NCBI GenBank assembly: GCA_008933615.1
Contig: WBUR01000023.1
Span: forward strand, 1-64,000
DNA: 64,000 bases
Direction of reading: 5' to 3'
Origin: a bacterium
Lineage (GTDB): Bacteria; CLD3; SB21
A program made the position numbers and the translations under genes. The notes under the pieces were generated by a model. It saw only the letters and a program-made list of their open reading frames with translations, had not been told where the DNA came from and did no database searches. Shown here in pieces: positions 15,908-25,026 of this stretch (position 1 is its first letter; each line of letters opens with the position of its first letter).

Positions 15908-17237
15908 ATGCTGAAATGTATTGGAATACGACGTGAGACCAAAGACAAAACCCAGAGCCGAGCGCCTCTTTCACCGGATCAGGTTCGTCGCCTTGTTTCT
16001 GATCACGGAATAAAGGTCGTTGTTGAACCGTGGGAACGCCGGGTATTTTGCCGATGAAGAATACCGCGTCGCAGGCGCCGAAGTGTCCGATCACCAAGAA
16101 TCATGTAATATAATTTTCGGAGTAAAGGAGATTGCGCCGGAATATCTGGCTCACGGGCAGACGTATTGTTTTTTCTCCCATACGGTTAAAGGCCAGTCTT
16201 ACAATATGATGATGCTGCAGACGATTATGGATCGAGGGATTACGTTGCTCGATTACGAAATGGTCACCGACGAACAGGGCCGCCGCTTGATTTATTTTGG
16301 CGATTATGCAGGATATGCCGGTATGGTAGACGGCCTATGGGCGCTTGGCCGGCGTCTGGATCATGAAGGTATGAACAATCCGTTTTCGCACATTCGTTAC
16401 GCCACGGAATACACCGGCCTATCTGAGATACGTGAAGCGCTTGGTGTGACCGCTGCTCAAATTCGTCAGGATGGGTTGGATGCACGTCTTGTGCCATTCG
16501 TGTGTGGATTCACCGGCTACGGACACGTTTCCAAATCTGCGCAGTCGTTATTTGATATCCTGCCGGTTGAAACGATCGCAGCGTCCGATCTGGAATCGTT
16601 TATGCGGCGCGGCAAATTTTCCAATACATGCGTCTATAAGGTTGTATTCAGCAAACCCGATCTATATGAACCTGTGCAGCGCGGGGACACGTTCGATGCG
16701 GATCACTTCCTGAAAGAACCTTCGGCATTTTCATGTGTCTTTGAACGTTATGTACCTCATCTGACAATGATCGTCAACGGTATTTACTGGGAACCGCGCT
16801 TCCCACGGCTTCTGACCAAGGGTTTCATGCGCCGCTGGTTTCCATCCGCGCAGAATCCTCGGTTGCGCATAATTGCAGATATTACCTGCGATGTGGACGG
16901 ATCAATCGAACTGACTGTCAAAGAAACCAACGCCGACAACCCAGTTTTTGTATACGAGCCGGCATCAGAAACAATTCGTGACGGCTGGGAAGGCGCCGGA
17001 CCCGTGATCCTGGCCGTAGATAAGCTGCCGACCGAACTGCCACTTGAAGCGTCGAAGGCATTTGGCGATTTTCTTTTGCCGTGGGTGCCGACTCTCGCAA
17101 ACATTGACTTCACACAACCGCTGGATCAGTTACACCTTCCGGAATCGTGGGGGCGCGCGCTGATCGTTCACAACGGAATTCTAGCGCCCCGATATGAGCA
17201 TCTCCAAAAATTTATTGATAAGGAAAATCTAAAATGA
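15908..17237 (+). pseudogene. lysine-ketoglutarate reductase-like gene, interrupted by a 1-bp frameshift
   Basis: ATG 15908 (after AAGGA) opens with MLKCIGIRRETKDKTQSRAPL and LSPDQVRRLV, the N-terminus of the AlaDH/PNT-like lysine-ketoglutarate reductase (LKR) family, and reads VVVEPWERRVF before hitting TGA 16055-16057. The continuation of the family (ADEEYRVAGAEV, FGVKEI, FFSHTVKGQ, LLDYE) is in the next frame from about 16050 to TGA 17235-17237. Removing one T from TTTT at 16046-16049 joins the two perfectly. The intact protein would be about 442 residues. The following gene encodes the partner saccharopine dehydrogenase and overlaps by 4 bp. Either the gene is freshly inactivated, or this is a sequencing or assembly error. 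Confidence 0.85.
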
Positions 17238-18592
17238 AGTCGAAAACAAAAACTATACTTATTCTGGGAGCAGGACAAAGTACTTCGTCATTGATTGCCT
17301 ACCTGCTCAATCATGCGGAGGAACACGATTGGTTTATTATTGTTGCAGACCGCGATGAATCACTGGTGAAACAAAGACTGAACGGCCATCCTCGCAGTCA
17401 GGGTGTGCGGTTGGACGTCAACGACGCCGCGACACGAACGGCTCTCATTGCCAAGTCGGCCGTGGTGATCAATATGCTGACCCGTCCTTTTCAGCAGATG
17501 ATTGCGGTTGATTGCCTCAGCAACGGAGCGCATATGCTATCCGCATCTTACGAAGATCCCAAAGTGCGGGCTTTGGATACCGAAGCGCATCGCCGTAACT
17601 TGGCGATCATTAACGAACTTGGACTGGATCCAGGTATCGATCACATGTCCGGCATGTCGCTGATCAACAGGGTGCATTCCAATGGCGGTATCATAACCAG
17701 TTTTAAATCCTACGGTAGCGGACTGCCGGCACAGGAAGTGGATACCAATCCGCTGCGTTATGTGATTACGTGGAATCCGCGCAACGTGCTCATGGCAGGA
17801 GAGGATGGCGCGGTGTACAAAGAGAACGGCAAAGTAAAAATGCTGCCGTTTCATCAGCTTTTTCAGCGCACGTGGAGTGTGGACATCGACGGGCTGGGCA
17901 GTTTTGAAGCATATCCTAACCGCGATTCGCTATCCTATGAGGCCGCACTAGGCCTGGCAAAAGTAAAGACCATCATCCGCGGCACTCTGCGTTTTCCCGG
18001 TTGGAGTGAAACATGGCAGCAGGTTGTGTTCCTCGGACTCGCCAACGAATCGCTGCACATGGCGCGCCTGAACGAGATGACTTATCGCGACATGACGGAA
18101 ATGTTTGTGCCCGCCGACGTCGGAGGCACGAGCCTGGAGCAACGCGTGGCGAATTATCTTGGAATCAATCCGACGGGACGTATCATGTCCAACCTGAAAT
18201 GGCTTGGCCTTTTCAGCCGCGATGTGATAGGCATCGATGCAAATACCGTTGCGGATGTGATGATTCATCTGATAAAAAATAAATTACGAATGCCGGCCAA
18301 AGGTCGCGATATGGTTATTCTGCGGCACGAACTCGAAGTTGAATACCGCGACCCCAAACTGCGCAAGGAACTTATCACGTCCACCATGGTCAATTACGGT
18401 ATTCCGGGCGGCGAAACTGCCATAGCAAAAACAGTCGGACTGCCGGTAGCTATAACTACGAAATTATTGCTCACCGGAAAAATTCCTTTGCGCGGCTGTC
18501 AGATTCCAACCCATCCTGCGATTTATGAACTCGTGTTGCGGGAATTGCAAATTCAGGGGATCAAATTTGATGAAGTTGTTACCGAGTTATAG
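17234..18592 (+). CDS. saccharopine dehydrogenase-like oxidoreductase
   Basis: 452 residues. An N-terminal Rossmann fold starts ILILGAGQSTSSLIAYLL; further landmarks are LDVND (first beta-alpha-beta acidic turn), VINMLTRP, and LGLDPGIDHMSGM, which is the family's Asp-Pro-Gly-x-DH(M) active-site region. It should cleave saccharopine to glutamate and aminoadipate semialdehyde with NAD(P)+, the second step of lysine breakdown (LKR/SDH pathway). ATG 17234 overlaps the upstream TGA (ATGA), so its translation is coupled to the frameshifted LKR gene; loss of LKR reading could lower its expression. Plant and animal enzymes fuse the two domains; here they are separate. Confidence 0.88.
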   Translation: MKSKTKTILILGAGQSTSSLIAYLLNHAEEHDWFIIVADRDESLVKQRLNGHPRSQGVRLDVNDAATRTALIAKSAVVINMLTRPFQQMIAVDCLSNGAHMLSASYEDPKVRALDTEAHRRNLAIINELGLDPGIDHMSGMSLINRVHSNGGIITSFKSYGSGLPAQEVDTNPLRYVITWNPRNVLMAGEDGAVYKENGKVKMLPFHQLFQRTWSVDIDGLGSFEAYPNRDSLSYEAALGLAKVKTIIRGTLRFPGWSETWQQVVFLGLANESLHMARLNEMTYRDMTEMFVPADVGGTSLEQRVANYLGINPTGRIMSNLKWLGLFSRDVIGIDANTVADVMIHLIKNKLRMPAKGRDMVILRHELEVEYRDPKLRKELITSTMVNYGIPGGETAIAKTVGLPVAITTKLLLTGKIPLRGCQIPTHPAIYELVLRELQIQGIKFDEVVTEL

Positions 18593-18637
18593 ACTTACGT
18601 TGATGAGAATCGATTTTCGGCATATTAGACGGAAAAC

Positions 18638-19051
18638 ATGAGTTCAAAATATTTATTTTTACTGCTTATTTTATCGGCTTGCGTCGCAAAGAAAGAGGCC
18701 GCAGTTTCGCGCATCTCTGAAACGGGCAAAATGCCGCTGTCGCTGGAGCTGAGTTCGCTTGCCGGTACACGTGAAGGGTACCATGCACATGCCGTTTTGA
18801 CTTTTGTTGATACCGTTTCGCGCGATTCGCTGATTATCCGGTTTACACTGGAACCCGGCGTGCCGACGAAGTTCGTTAGCGGAGAATATACCTGGAATAG
18901 GCTTAGCGGCGAAGTGACTTGTACTTCCATCGATTTTTTTGGAGGACAAGGCGGCGTACCGAGTATCGGTGGGAATTTTGATTTTTACACATCGGACGGA
19001 GAAAAGTATACCGTCTATCTTCCGACGACGGAGATGAAAATCAAGAAGTGA
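18638..19051 (+). CDS. small lipoprotein of unknown function
   Basis: 137 residues with a lipoprotein signal, LLLILSAC (lipidated C15). The mature part is hydrophilic and predicted beta-rich (LEPGVPTKFVSGEYTWN, GGNFDFYTSDGEKYTVYL). I recognise no domain. It stands 46 bp after saccharopine dehydrogenase on the same strand with a weak ribosome-binding site, and its relation to that pathway is unclear. Confidence 0.7.
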   Translation: MSSKYLFLLLILSACVAKKEAAVSRISETGKMPLSLELSSLAGTREGYHAHAVLTFVDTVSRDSLIIRFTLEPGVPTKFVSGEYTWNRLSGEVTCTSIDFFGGQGGVPSIGGNFDFYTSDGEKYTVYLPTTEMKIKK

Positions 19052-19114
19052 ATAAACACTGGTTGCTTTTTAGTTAAAGAGATCGAAGACATGCCAGTTC
19101 ATTAAGGTAACGTA

Positions 19115-19705
19115 ATGTTCACCGACGAATTTAAAACTATAGAAGCGCGCGCCGAAGCAACGATTACAGATCGTGGATCGCGTTTCATTGCCGTTATTGC
19201 TCCTGCTGATACTGCTGAAAAAGCAGAGAATTTTATTTCACGTCTTAAAGAGGAATATCCGGACGTGCTCGATTTTGTCTATGCCATGCGTATCGGACTG
19301 GAACCCAACAGGGTTACCGACTCAAAAGGTTCCGGCCATTTCGGCCCGGTCATTCTGGATATTTTGGAATCCCAGGAAATCACTAATTCTGTTCTCGTTG
19401 TGATGCGAGAGGCTCAGGACACATCCGGTAAAGGCCCGTCAGATCAGGCTTACCGCGATGCCGGACTCAACGCGCTCCGTCGTTCAAAAGTTGTAACGCG
19501 CATTTTATACGACGTTCTTCAATTCCAGATTTCCCACGACGATCTTGAGGTCGTATCGCGTCTCATCGCCGACCATCGCGGCAAAATTATTCAAACCGTG
19601 AGCGAACCTCTTCTCATGCTCAGCGTCAAGATCAGAAAAATTCAATCCGAAGCTCTCACAAAAATCCTCGTGGATGCTACGCACGGCAGGACTTCAGTTC
19701 TCTGA
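19115..19705 (+). CDS. YigZ/IMPACT family protein (UPF0029)
   Basis: 196 residues. The N-terminal IMPACT domain contains RGSRFIAVIAPADT and the central block FVYAMRIG...TDSKGSGHFGPVILDIL, corresponding to the family's AYRI...DDGEPxGTAGxPIL region but with a changed DDGEP segment. The strand SVLVVMREAQDTSGKGPSDQAYRDAGL is split here only for description. The C-terminal part (about 130-196) resembles the ferredoxin-like DUF1949 domain. The family is linked to translation regulation in eukaryotes and is of unclear function in bacteria. Ribosome-binding site AAGG precedes ATG 19115. Confidence 0.75.
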   Translation: MFTDEFKTIEARAEATITDRGSRFIAVIAPADTAEKAENFISRLKEEYPDVLDFVYAMRIGLEPNRVTDSKGSGHFGPVILDILESQEITNSVLVVMREAQDTSGKGPSDQAYRDAGLNALRRSKVVTRILYDVLQFQISHDDLEVVSRLIADHRGKIIQTVSEPLLMLSVKIRKIQSEALTKILVDATHGRTSVL

Positions 19706-19774
19706 GATTTTCGCTCGGAATATTGCCCCCTAAAATGGGTTGAAGTATTACAACCAAACAAAAAGTGAGGTATT

Positions 19775-20677
19775 ATGTCAATTCGGCCCGTTAAGCATAT
19801 TATTCAATCCAGGCCCACGATGGAAGGCGCTGGGGTTAAATTACGTCGCGCATTCGGTTTCGGTGATACGGAGGATTATGATCCGTTTTTATTGTTCGAT
19901 GATTTTCGCAATGAAAATCCTGAAGATTATATGGCCGGATTTCCATGGCATCCGCACAGAGGAATTGAGACCATCACGTATGTTCTTGCAGGCGAGGTCA
20001 GCCACGGCGATAGTTTGGGAAATGTGGGAACATTGGGCGCCGGCGACGTGCAGTGGATGACAGCCGGCAGCGGAATACTTCACCAGGAAATGCCGAAAGG
20101 CGATGAACGCGGACGCATGCACGGTTTTCAGCTCTGGGCTAATCTTCCGGCCGCGCATAAAATGACAAAGCCGCGCTATCAGGATGTGATTTCTCGCGAC
20201 ATACCTGAATTGACGGAAGACGACGGTACGGCCGTGCGCGTTATCATCGGAAATTTCTGGGGGAAAACCGGGCCGGTAGACGGTATTGCAGCCGATCCAC
20301 GGTATCTTGATGTTTCCGTTCCGCCCGGGAAACGCAAAACATTAAAAGTTGAATTGGATCATCATGCCTTTGCGTACGTTTTCGAAGGCTCCGGTAATTT
20401 TCGCGATGCATCCGACCCTAGGGCTGTTCCAACCGAAGTGGTGGGCTCCGGACGCGAAGCTGAATTACTCATGGCTGCCAATCGCTCGCTGGTTTTATTT
20501 GATCGCGGTGACGAAGTCACAGTGCAGGCGGGGGAGCAGGGAATCCGCTTTCTGCTCGTTTCAGGCAGGCCGCTGCAGGAACCCGTTGCATGGCACGGAC
20601 CCATTGTGATGAATACTCAGGATGAATTACATCAGGCGGTAACGGAGCTGCGAAATGGGACTTTTATAAAAAAATGA
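19775..20677 (+). CDS. pirin family bicupin protein (YhhW-like)
   Basis: 300 residues forming two cupin domains. Metal ligands of the N-terminal cupin are all present: H59 and H61 in FPWHPHRG, H103 and E105 in GILHQEMP. The lead sequence RRAFGFGDTEDYDPFLLFDDF is family-typical (no longer run is quoted). Bacterial pirins of this type can have quercetinase-like dioxygenase activity with Fe(II); some modulate other enzymes. Start ATG 19775 has GAGG 8 bp before it. It is a single gene with its own upstream region, followed by the haem operon promoter region. Confidence 0.9.
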   Translation: MSIRPVKHIIQSRPTMEGAGVKLRRAFGFGDTEDYDPFLLFDDFRNENPEDYMAGFPWHPHRGIETITYVLAGEVSHGDSLGNVGTLGAGDVQWMTAGSGILHQEMPKGDERGRMHGFQLWANLPAAHKMTKPRYQDVISRDIPELTEDDGTAVRVIIGNFWGKTGPVDGIAADPRYLDVSVPPGKRKTLKVELDHHAFAYVFEGSGNFRDASDPRAVPTEVVGSGREAELLMAANRSLVLFDRGDEVTVQAGEQGIRFLLVSGRPLQEPVAWHGPIVMNTQDELHQAVTELRNGTFIKK

Positions 20678-20858
20678 TATACCCAGCATAGGGTTTCTCC
20701 GCTTATAAGAGTTTAATCAACTCTCCGCAATGCGCAAGCCGAATGCAGACTCAGGCTCCCCTACATCTCGTTCAAAAATCACAAGAAACCATTGAAGCCA
20801 TAAGAAAAATGTAAATGTAATATTCTTGTAAAATAAGCTAAAACATGGTGTGGTATCA

Positions 20859-20887
20859 TTGACAAGATTTTGATTTTACCCTAGATT
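20859..20887 (+). promoter_or_regulatory. candidate promoter of the haem operon
   Basis: TTGACA (20859-20864, perfect -35) and TAGATT (20882-20887) are 17 bp apart. Transcription would begin near 20894, about 31 nt before the hemA ATG at 20925. It also argues against the upstream TTG 20886 as a start, because that codon overlaps the -10. Confidence 0.7.
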
Positions 20888-20924
20888 GACGGTGAAATTG
20901 CGTAATACTTTACCATTAAATATT

Positions 20925-22187
20925 ATGAATTTACTCGTCGTCGGAATCAATCACAAGTCAGCAACGCTGGAATTACGAGAACGCGCTTGCATATCGAAAG
21001 AGGAGAGAGAATTCCTCATCCCTGTTTTGCAGGAAAAATATTTCAAGGAATGCCTGATTGTCACCACATGCAATCGTACGGAAATCTACGGAATTACAAA
21101 AAAAACCGATACGACCCCCGATGAAATCATTTCAGCGTTACTCCAATTCAAAAACGCTTCTGATATAGACAGGAAATATTTTTTCTATTACCGTAACGAA
21201 GAGGCCGTTCGCCACTTATTTTCTGTGGCGTCCGGCGCCGATTCGATGGTAACAGGCGACATACAAATTCTGTGTCAGATTAAGGATGCCTTTCACGCGT
21301 CAATGTCTTTGTGCGCCGAAGGCCCATTTCTGAAACGTCTGAAACAGTCCACTTGCCGTATCGGTAAACGATCACGCAGAGAAACATCGATCTCTGAAGG
21401 AACCGTTTCCGTCAGCTATGCTGCCGTTGAATTGCTGCAGCGCAGTCTCGGTTCTCTTGAAAATAAAACAGCCTTGCTCATCGGCGCTGGAAAAACAGGA
21501 CGTTTGACAGCTAAACACCTGACCGCTAAAGGTATCGGCCAATTGTATCTTGCCAACCGGACGGCCTCTAAAGTAGATTCCATCATTGAAGAAACCGGCG
21601 GAACGTATGTTCCGTTCGATGAGTTGCCCACCGCCGTAGCAAAATCCGATATAGTAGTGACTGCGGTGGACTGCGTATCGCCGATTATTACGCGATCTAT
21701 GCTCGAAAAAATAATGATGCAGCGACCGGGTCGCACTTTATATATCGTCGATATCGGGCTGCCGCGAAATATTGCCCCCGACGCGAGCGGCGTCACCAAT
21801 ATCCGGTTATGGGATATGGATGCCTTGTCGGAGATTGTAGAGCACAATCGCCTTCAGCGCCTTGCCGAAGTAAAAAAAGTAGAACGTATCATCGACGAGG
21901 AATGGGCAGAATTTGACGCGTGGGAAAATGTTCATCAGATTGGCCCAACTATTTTTGAACTCAACACGCTTTTTGAAGATATTCGCCAGAACGAAGTTAC
22001 TAAATACCGGCACCGGTTTGATGAGCCGGAAAGAGAATTAGTTGAACTCATCACGCGCCGTATCGTGAACAAACTTCTGCATAAGCCGATGGTTAACCTA
22101 AAACACGATGCGGGATCAGAACTTCAGCATCAGCATGAAAATTCACTGCGTAAACTGTTCGAGTTGAACCGGTCGGGCAGGAACTGA
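20925..22187 (+). CDS. hemA: glutamyl-tRNA reductase
   Basis: 420 residues from ATG 20925 (MNLLVVGINHKSATLELRE), the conserved family start; the longer frame from TTG 20886 adds unconserved residues. It reduces Glu-tRNA(Glu) to glutamate-1-semialdehyde, the first committed step of C5-pathway haem synthesis. The catalytic Cys is C49 in TTCNRTEIYG; the substrate-binding block reads GADSMVTGDIQIL, slightly different from the usual GLDSMVLGEPQIL; the NADPH-binding motif is LIGAGKTG, with dimerisation helices at the C-terminus. First gene of hemACDENHYBL, 3 bp before hemC. The operon ends with the tRNA-Glu that supplies its substrate. Confidence 0.96.
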   Translation: MNLLVVGINHKSATLELRERACISKEEREFLIPVLQEKYFKECLIVTTCNRTEIYGITKKTDTTPDEIISALLQFKNASDIDRKYFFYYRNEEAVRHLFSVASGADSMVTGDIQILCQIKDAFHASMSLCAEGPFLKRLKQSTCRIGKRSRRETSISEGTVSVSYAAVELLQRSLGSLENKTALLIGAGKTGRLTAKHLTAKGIGQLYLANRTASKVDSIIEETGGTYVPFDELPTAVAKSDIVVTAVDCVSPIITRSMLEKIMMQRPGRTLYIVDIGLPRNIAPDASGVTNIRLWDMDALSEIVEHNRLQRLAEVKKVERIIDEEWAEFDAWENVHQIGPTIFELNTLFEDIRQNEVTKYRHRFDEPERELVELITRRIVNKLLHKPMVNLKHDAGSELQHQHENSLRKLFELNRSGRN

Positions 22188-22190
22188 ACG

Positions 22191-23153
22191 ATGGCGAATA
22201 AAAATCATATCCGTATTGGCACTCGCGGCAGTGCCTTGGCTCTATGGCAAACTGATTATATAAGCAGTGAACTCCTGCGTATTAATCCCGGCCTTCGGAT
22301 CGAAAAAATTATTATCAAGACAACCGGCGACATCATTTTAGACTCACCGCTTTCCACCATTGGCGACAAAGGTCTTTTCACAAAGGAAATCGAAAAAGCA
22401 ATGCTGGACAACAAAATTGATCTGGCCGTTCACAGCATGAAAGACCTTCCCACCGTGTTAGCCGATGGACTTACTATCGGTCTCGTTACACAGCGGGAAG
22501 ATGTTCGCGACGTATTTATAAGTCACCCGGGCAAATCGTATAATACTTTGGATGAGGTAAAAAACGGCGGTAGGATTGCGACCGGAAGCCTGCGTCGCAA
22601 AAGCCAGTTACTGTATTACCGGCCGGATATTGTTACTGTGGACATTCGCGGGAATCTGAATACCCGGCGAAAAAAATTAGAAGAATCAGATTGGGACGGC
22701 ATGCTGCTCGCGCGAGCAGGCGTGACCCGGTTGGGCTGGGATGAATTGGTCACAGAAATTCTTGATTTGGAAATAATGTTGCCGGCCGTCGGCCAGGGCG
22801 CATTGGCAGTTGAAATTCGGGAGGACGATCATATATTGGCATCGCTCATTCAGCCGCTTGAAGATACGGCAACGCGCCGGGCCATCACTGCGGAACGGTC
22901 GTTGTTACGGAAACTCGAAGGGGGTTGTCAGGTTCCGATTGGCGCGTATGCCCGCCAGGACAAAGACATACTCCGCATGGATGCCGTGGTAGGTTCACTC
23001 GACGGCCAAAGAATGATTCGTAACCGGATCGAAGGCCCGCCGTCGAATGCGCAGGCTCTTGGAGAAAAACTGGCCGATATGCTTCGGAAGCAGGGAGCCG
23101 ATGCTATTTTAGCAGAAATCAGGGCAGCCGATGAAAACGATGCCCGTTCATAA
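22191..23153 (+). CDS. hemC: porphobilinogen deaminase (hydroxymethylbilane synthase)
   Basis: 320 residues, usual length about 310. It joins four porphobilinogens into hydroxymethylbilane. Visible family features: the N-terminal IRIGTRGSALALWQ, the central VHSMKDLPT with the catalytic region, RGNLNTRRKKL, and the dipyrromethane cofactor-attachment Cys in EGGCQVPIGAYA. ATG 22191 lies 3 bp after hemA with AGGAA upstream. The 3' end overlaps hemD by 23 bp in another frame. Confidence 0.97.
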   Translation: MANKNHIRIGTRGSALALWQTDYISSELLRINPGLRIEKIIIKTTGDIILDSPLSTIGDKGLFTKEIEKAMLDNKIDLAVHSMKDLPTVLADGLTIGLVTQREDVRDVFISHPGKSYNTLDEVKNGGRIATGSLRRKSQLLYYRPDIVTVDIRGNLNTRRKKLEESDWDGMLLARAGVTRLGWDELVTEILDLEIMLPAVGQGALAVEIREDDHILASLIQPLEDTATRRAITAERSLLRKLEGGCQVPIGAYARQDKDILRMDAVVGSLDGQRMIRNRIEGPPSNAQALGEKLADMLRKQGADAILAEIRAADENDARS

Positions 23154-23928
23154 TAACCATGCAGGATTAGCCGGTAAACGAATACTGGTTACCCGCCCCG
23201 CAGACCAGTCGAATGAAATCATTTCCCTTTTACAACATGCAGGCGCTGAAGTTGTCCTCTTTCCGACAATATCAATAAACCCCGCTGAAGATTGGACAGC
23301 ATGTGATGATGCGTTGGACAATCTTGATTTATGGGATGCTTTAATATTCACCAGCGCCAACGGCGTTCGTTTTTTTGTTGAGCATGTGAAAGAGGTATTT
23401 CCCCATCTGATACAAAAACTGCAAAACTGCACGGCCTATGCCGTCGGTGAAAAAACTATGGCCGTCGCAGATTCATTTGGTTTGCCGGCATTGTGTTTTA
23501 ATCAGGCGCAGAACGCAGAGGTGTTGGCGGAGGAACTCGCGCGGCGAGTGAAAGGAAAAATTCTTTTTCCGTGCGGTAACTTGACGGGAGATACAGTGAA
23601 GGTCAGGTTATCAGACGTCGGCGTCGGCGTGACGCAAGTTGTGGTATACCAAACGCTGCCGTATAAACCTGATAATACGGATCAAGTGATAAAGGAGTTG
23701 AAAAATAAACATATTAACGCCATCGCTTTTTTTAGTCCTTCCGGCATTAAACATTTTCTCGATCTGATTCCGCAGTCTTATGTAGAAGGATGCGCCATTG
23801 CGGCGATTGGAACGACGACGGCAGCGGCAGCGCGCAGCCTTGGATTATTCCCGGATATCGTTGCTGAAACACCCGATTCAAAAAACCTGATTAAAACGAT
23901 GGAGAATTATTATCGTGACCGATCATAA
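23131..23928 (+). CDS. hemD: uroporphyrinogen-III synthase
   Basis: 265 residues; an alternative ATG at 23140 would shorten it by three. It closes hydroxymethylbilane into uroporphyrinogen III. HemD proteins are poorly conserved; recognisable parts are the RILVTRPADQSNEIISLLQ start, LIFTSANGVRFFVEH and AFFSPSGIKHFLD, the two-domain pattern with the S-A-N-G-V and S-P-S-G motifs. It overlaps hemC (23 bp) and hemE (14 bp), so translation along the operon is coupled. Confidence 0.93.
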   Translation: MKTMPVHNNHAGLAGKRILVTRPADQSNEIISLLQHAGAEVVLFPTISINPAEDWTACDDALDNLDLWDALIFTSANGVRFFVEHVKEVFPHLIQKLQNCTAYAVGEKTMAVADSFGLPALCFNQAQNAEVLAEELARRVKGKILFPCGNLTGDTVKVRLSDVGVGVTQVVVYQTLPYKPDNTDQVIKELKNKHINAIAFFSPSGIKHFLDLIPQSYVEGCAIAAIGTTTAAAARSLGLFPDIVAETPDSKNLIKTMENYYRDRS

Positions 23929-24985
23929 AAAAAATAATAACGGAACGGACCACCTTTTTTTGAAAGCATGCCGCCGCGAACCGGTGAGCCGCACGCCGGT
24001 ATGGTTCATGCGCCAGGCGGGGCGGTATTTGCCGGAATACCGTGCTGTACGTTCGAAGGTGGATTTTTTGACATTGTGTAAAACACCGGAACTTGCCGCA
24101 GAAGTGACCGTGCAGCCGGTGGATATCATCGGCGTAGACGCTGCAATAATTTTTTCAGATATACTCGTCATTCCTGAAGCAATGGGGATGGAACTTATCG
24201 TGGAAGAAAATAAGGGCGGGCCAAAGTTTCCATCTCCGCTCCGTACCCGCGCTGCGATCGAAAGATTACAACAACCCGATCCGTACTCAGACTTAAAGTA
24301 CGTGTTGGACGCACTGCATGTGACCAGGCGATGCCTGAACGGCCGAGTGCCGCTGATCGGATTTTCCGGCGCACCATGGACACTCGCCACATACATGGTC
24401 GAAGGACAGGGTTCAAAAAATTTTCGGTACATCAAAGAGTGGATGTTTACTCAGCCGGCAGATATTCACCGATTGCTTGATAAATTAACCAAGGCGGTCA
24501 TTGCTTATCTTAAGGCGCAAATAGAATCCGGCGCTCAAGCCGTTCAGATATTCGATACTTGGGGCGGAATATTGTCGCGCGAGGATTTTCGCGAATTTTC
24601 TTTGCCGTACATAACGCGCATTGTATCCTCGGTTAGAACCACCGGCGTTCCTGTGATTGTTTTCTGCAAAGATTGCGGGCAAGCGCTGGAGGAAATTATC
24701 GGCACCGGCGCGGATGTGATCGGGATCGACTGGACGACCGACATGCGCGTAGCGAGGGAAAGAGTTTCAGGCCGAGCCGCTATCCAGGGAAATCTTGATC
24801 CAACTATGTTGTATGCGCCGATACCGCGAATTGAAGACGCCGTATCATCTATTCTGCAGTATTACGGACACGGCGCGGGACATATTTTTAATCTGGGCCA
24901 TGGTATTCTTCCGGATACGCCGGTGGATAACGTTCGTGCATTTGTGGATGCGGTGAAGCGGCTGAGCCCTGCCTATCATACATAA
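23915..24985 (+). CDS. hemE: uroporphyrinogen decarboxylase
   Basis: 356 residues from GTG 23915 (GGAG at about 23900). It decarboxylates uroporphyrinogen III to coproporphyrinogen III. Signature PVWFMRQAGRYLPEYR (about 28-43) contains the substrate-binding Arg residues; GVDAAIIFSDILVIPEAMG holds the catalytic Asp; GFSGAPWTLATYM and FNLGHGILPDTP complete the family pattern. Overlaps the end of hemD. Confidence 0.97.
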   Translation: MTDHKKNNNGTDHLFLKACRREPVSRTPVWFMRQAGRYLPEYRAVRSKVDFLTLCKTPELAAEVTVQPVDIIGVDAAIIFSDILVIPEAMGMELIVEENKGGPKFPSPLRTRAAIERLQQPDPYSDLKYVLDALHVTRRCLNGRVPLIGFSGAPWTLATYMVEGQGSKNFRYIKEWMFTQPADIHRLLDKLTKAVIAYLKAQIESGAQAVQIFDTWGGILSREDFREFSLPYITRIVSSVRTTGVPVIVFCKDCGQALEEIIGTGADVIGIDWTTDMRVARERVSGRAAIQGNLDPTMLYAPIPRIEDAVSSILQYYGHGAGHIFNLGHGILPDTPVDNVRAFVDAVKRLSPAYHT

Positions 24986-25026
24986 AAACGGAATCTTTGC
25001 TGCCTGAGGCGGCTTTAAGGAAAATC

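Noticed and set aside
16046-16057. Programmed ribosomal frameshift in the LKR gene
   Set aside because: TTTT is a short homopolymer without the slippery heptamer or downstream structure usual for programmed shifts; mutation or sequence error is simpler.
20886-20924. hemA start at TTG 20886
   Set aside because: It overlaps the -10 hexamer and would add 13 unconserved residues before the family start MNLLVVGINHK.
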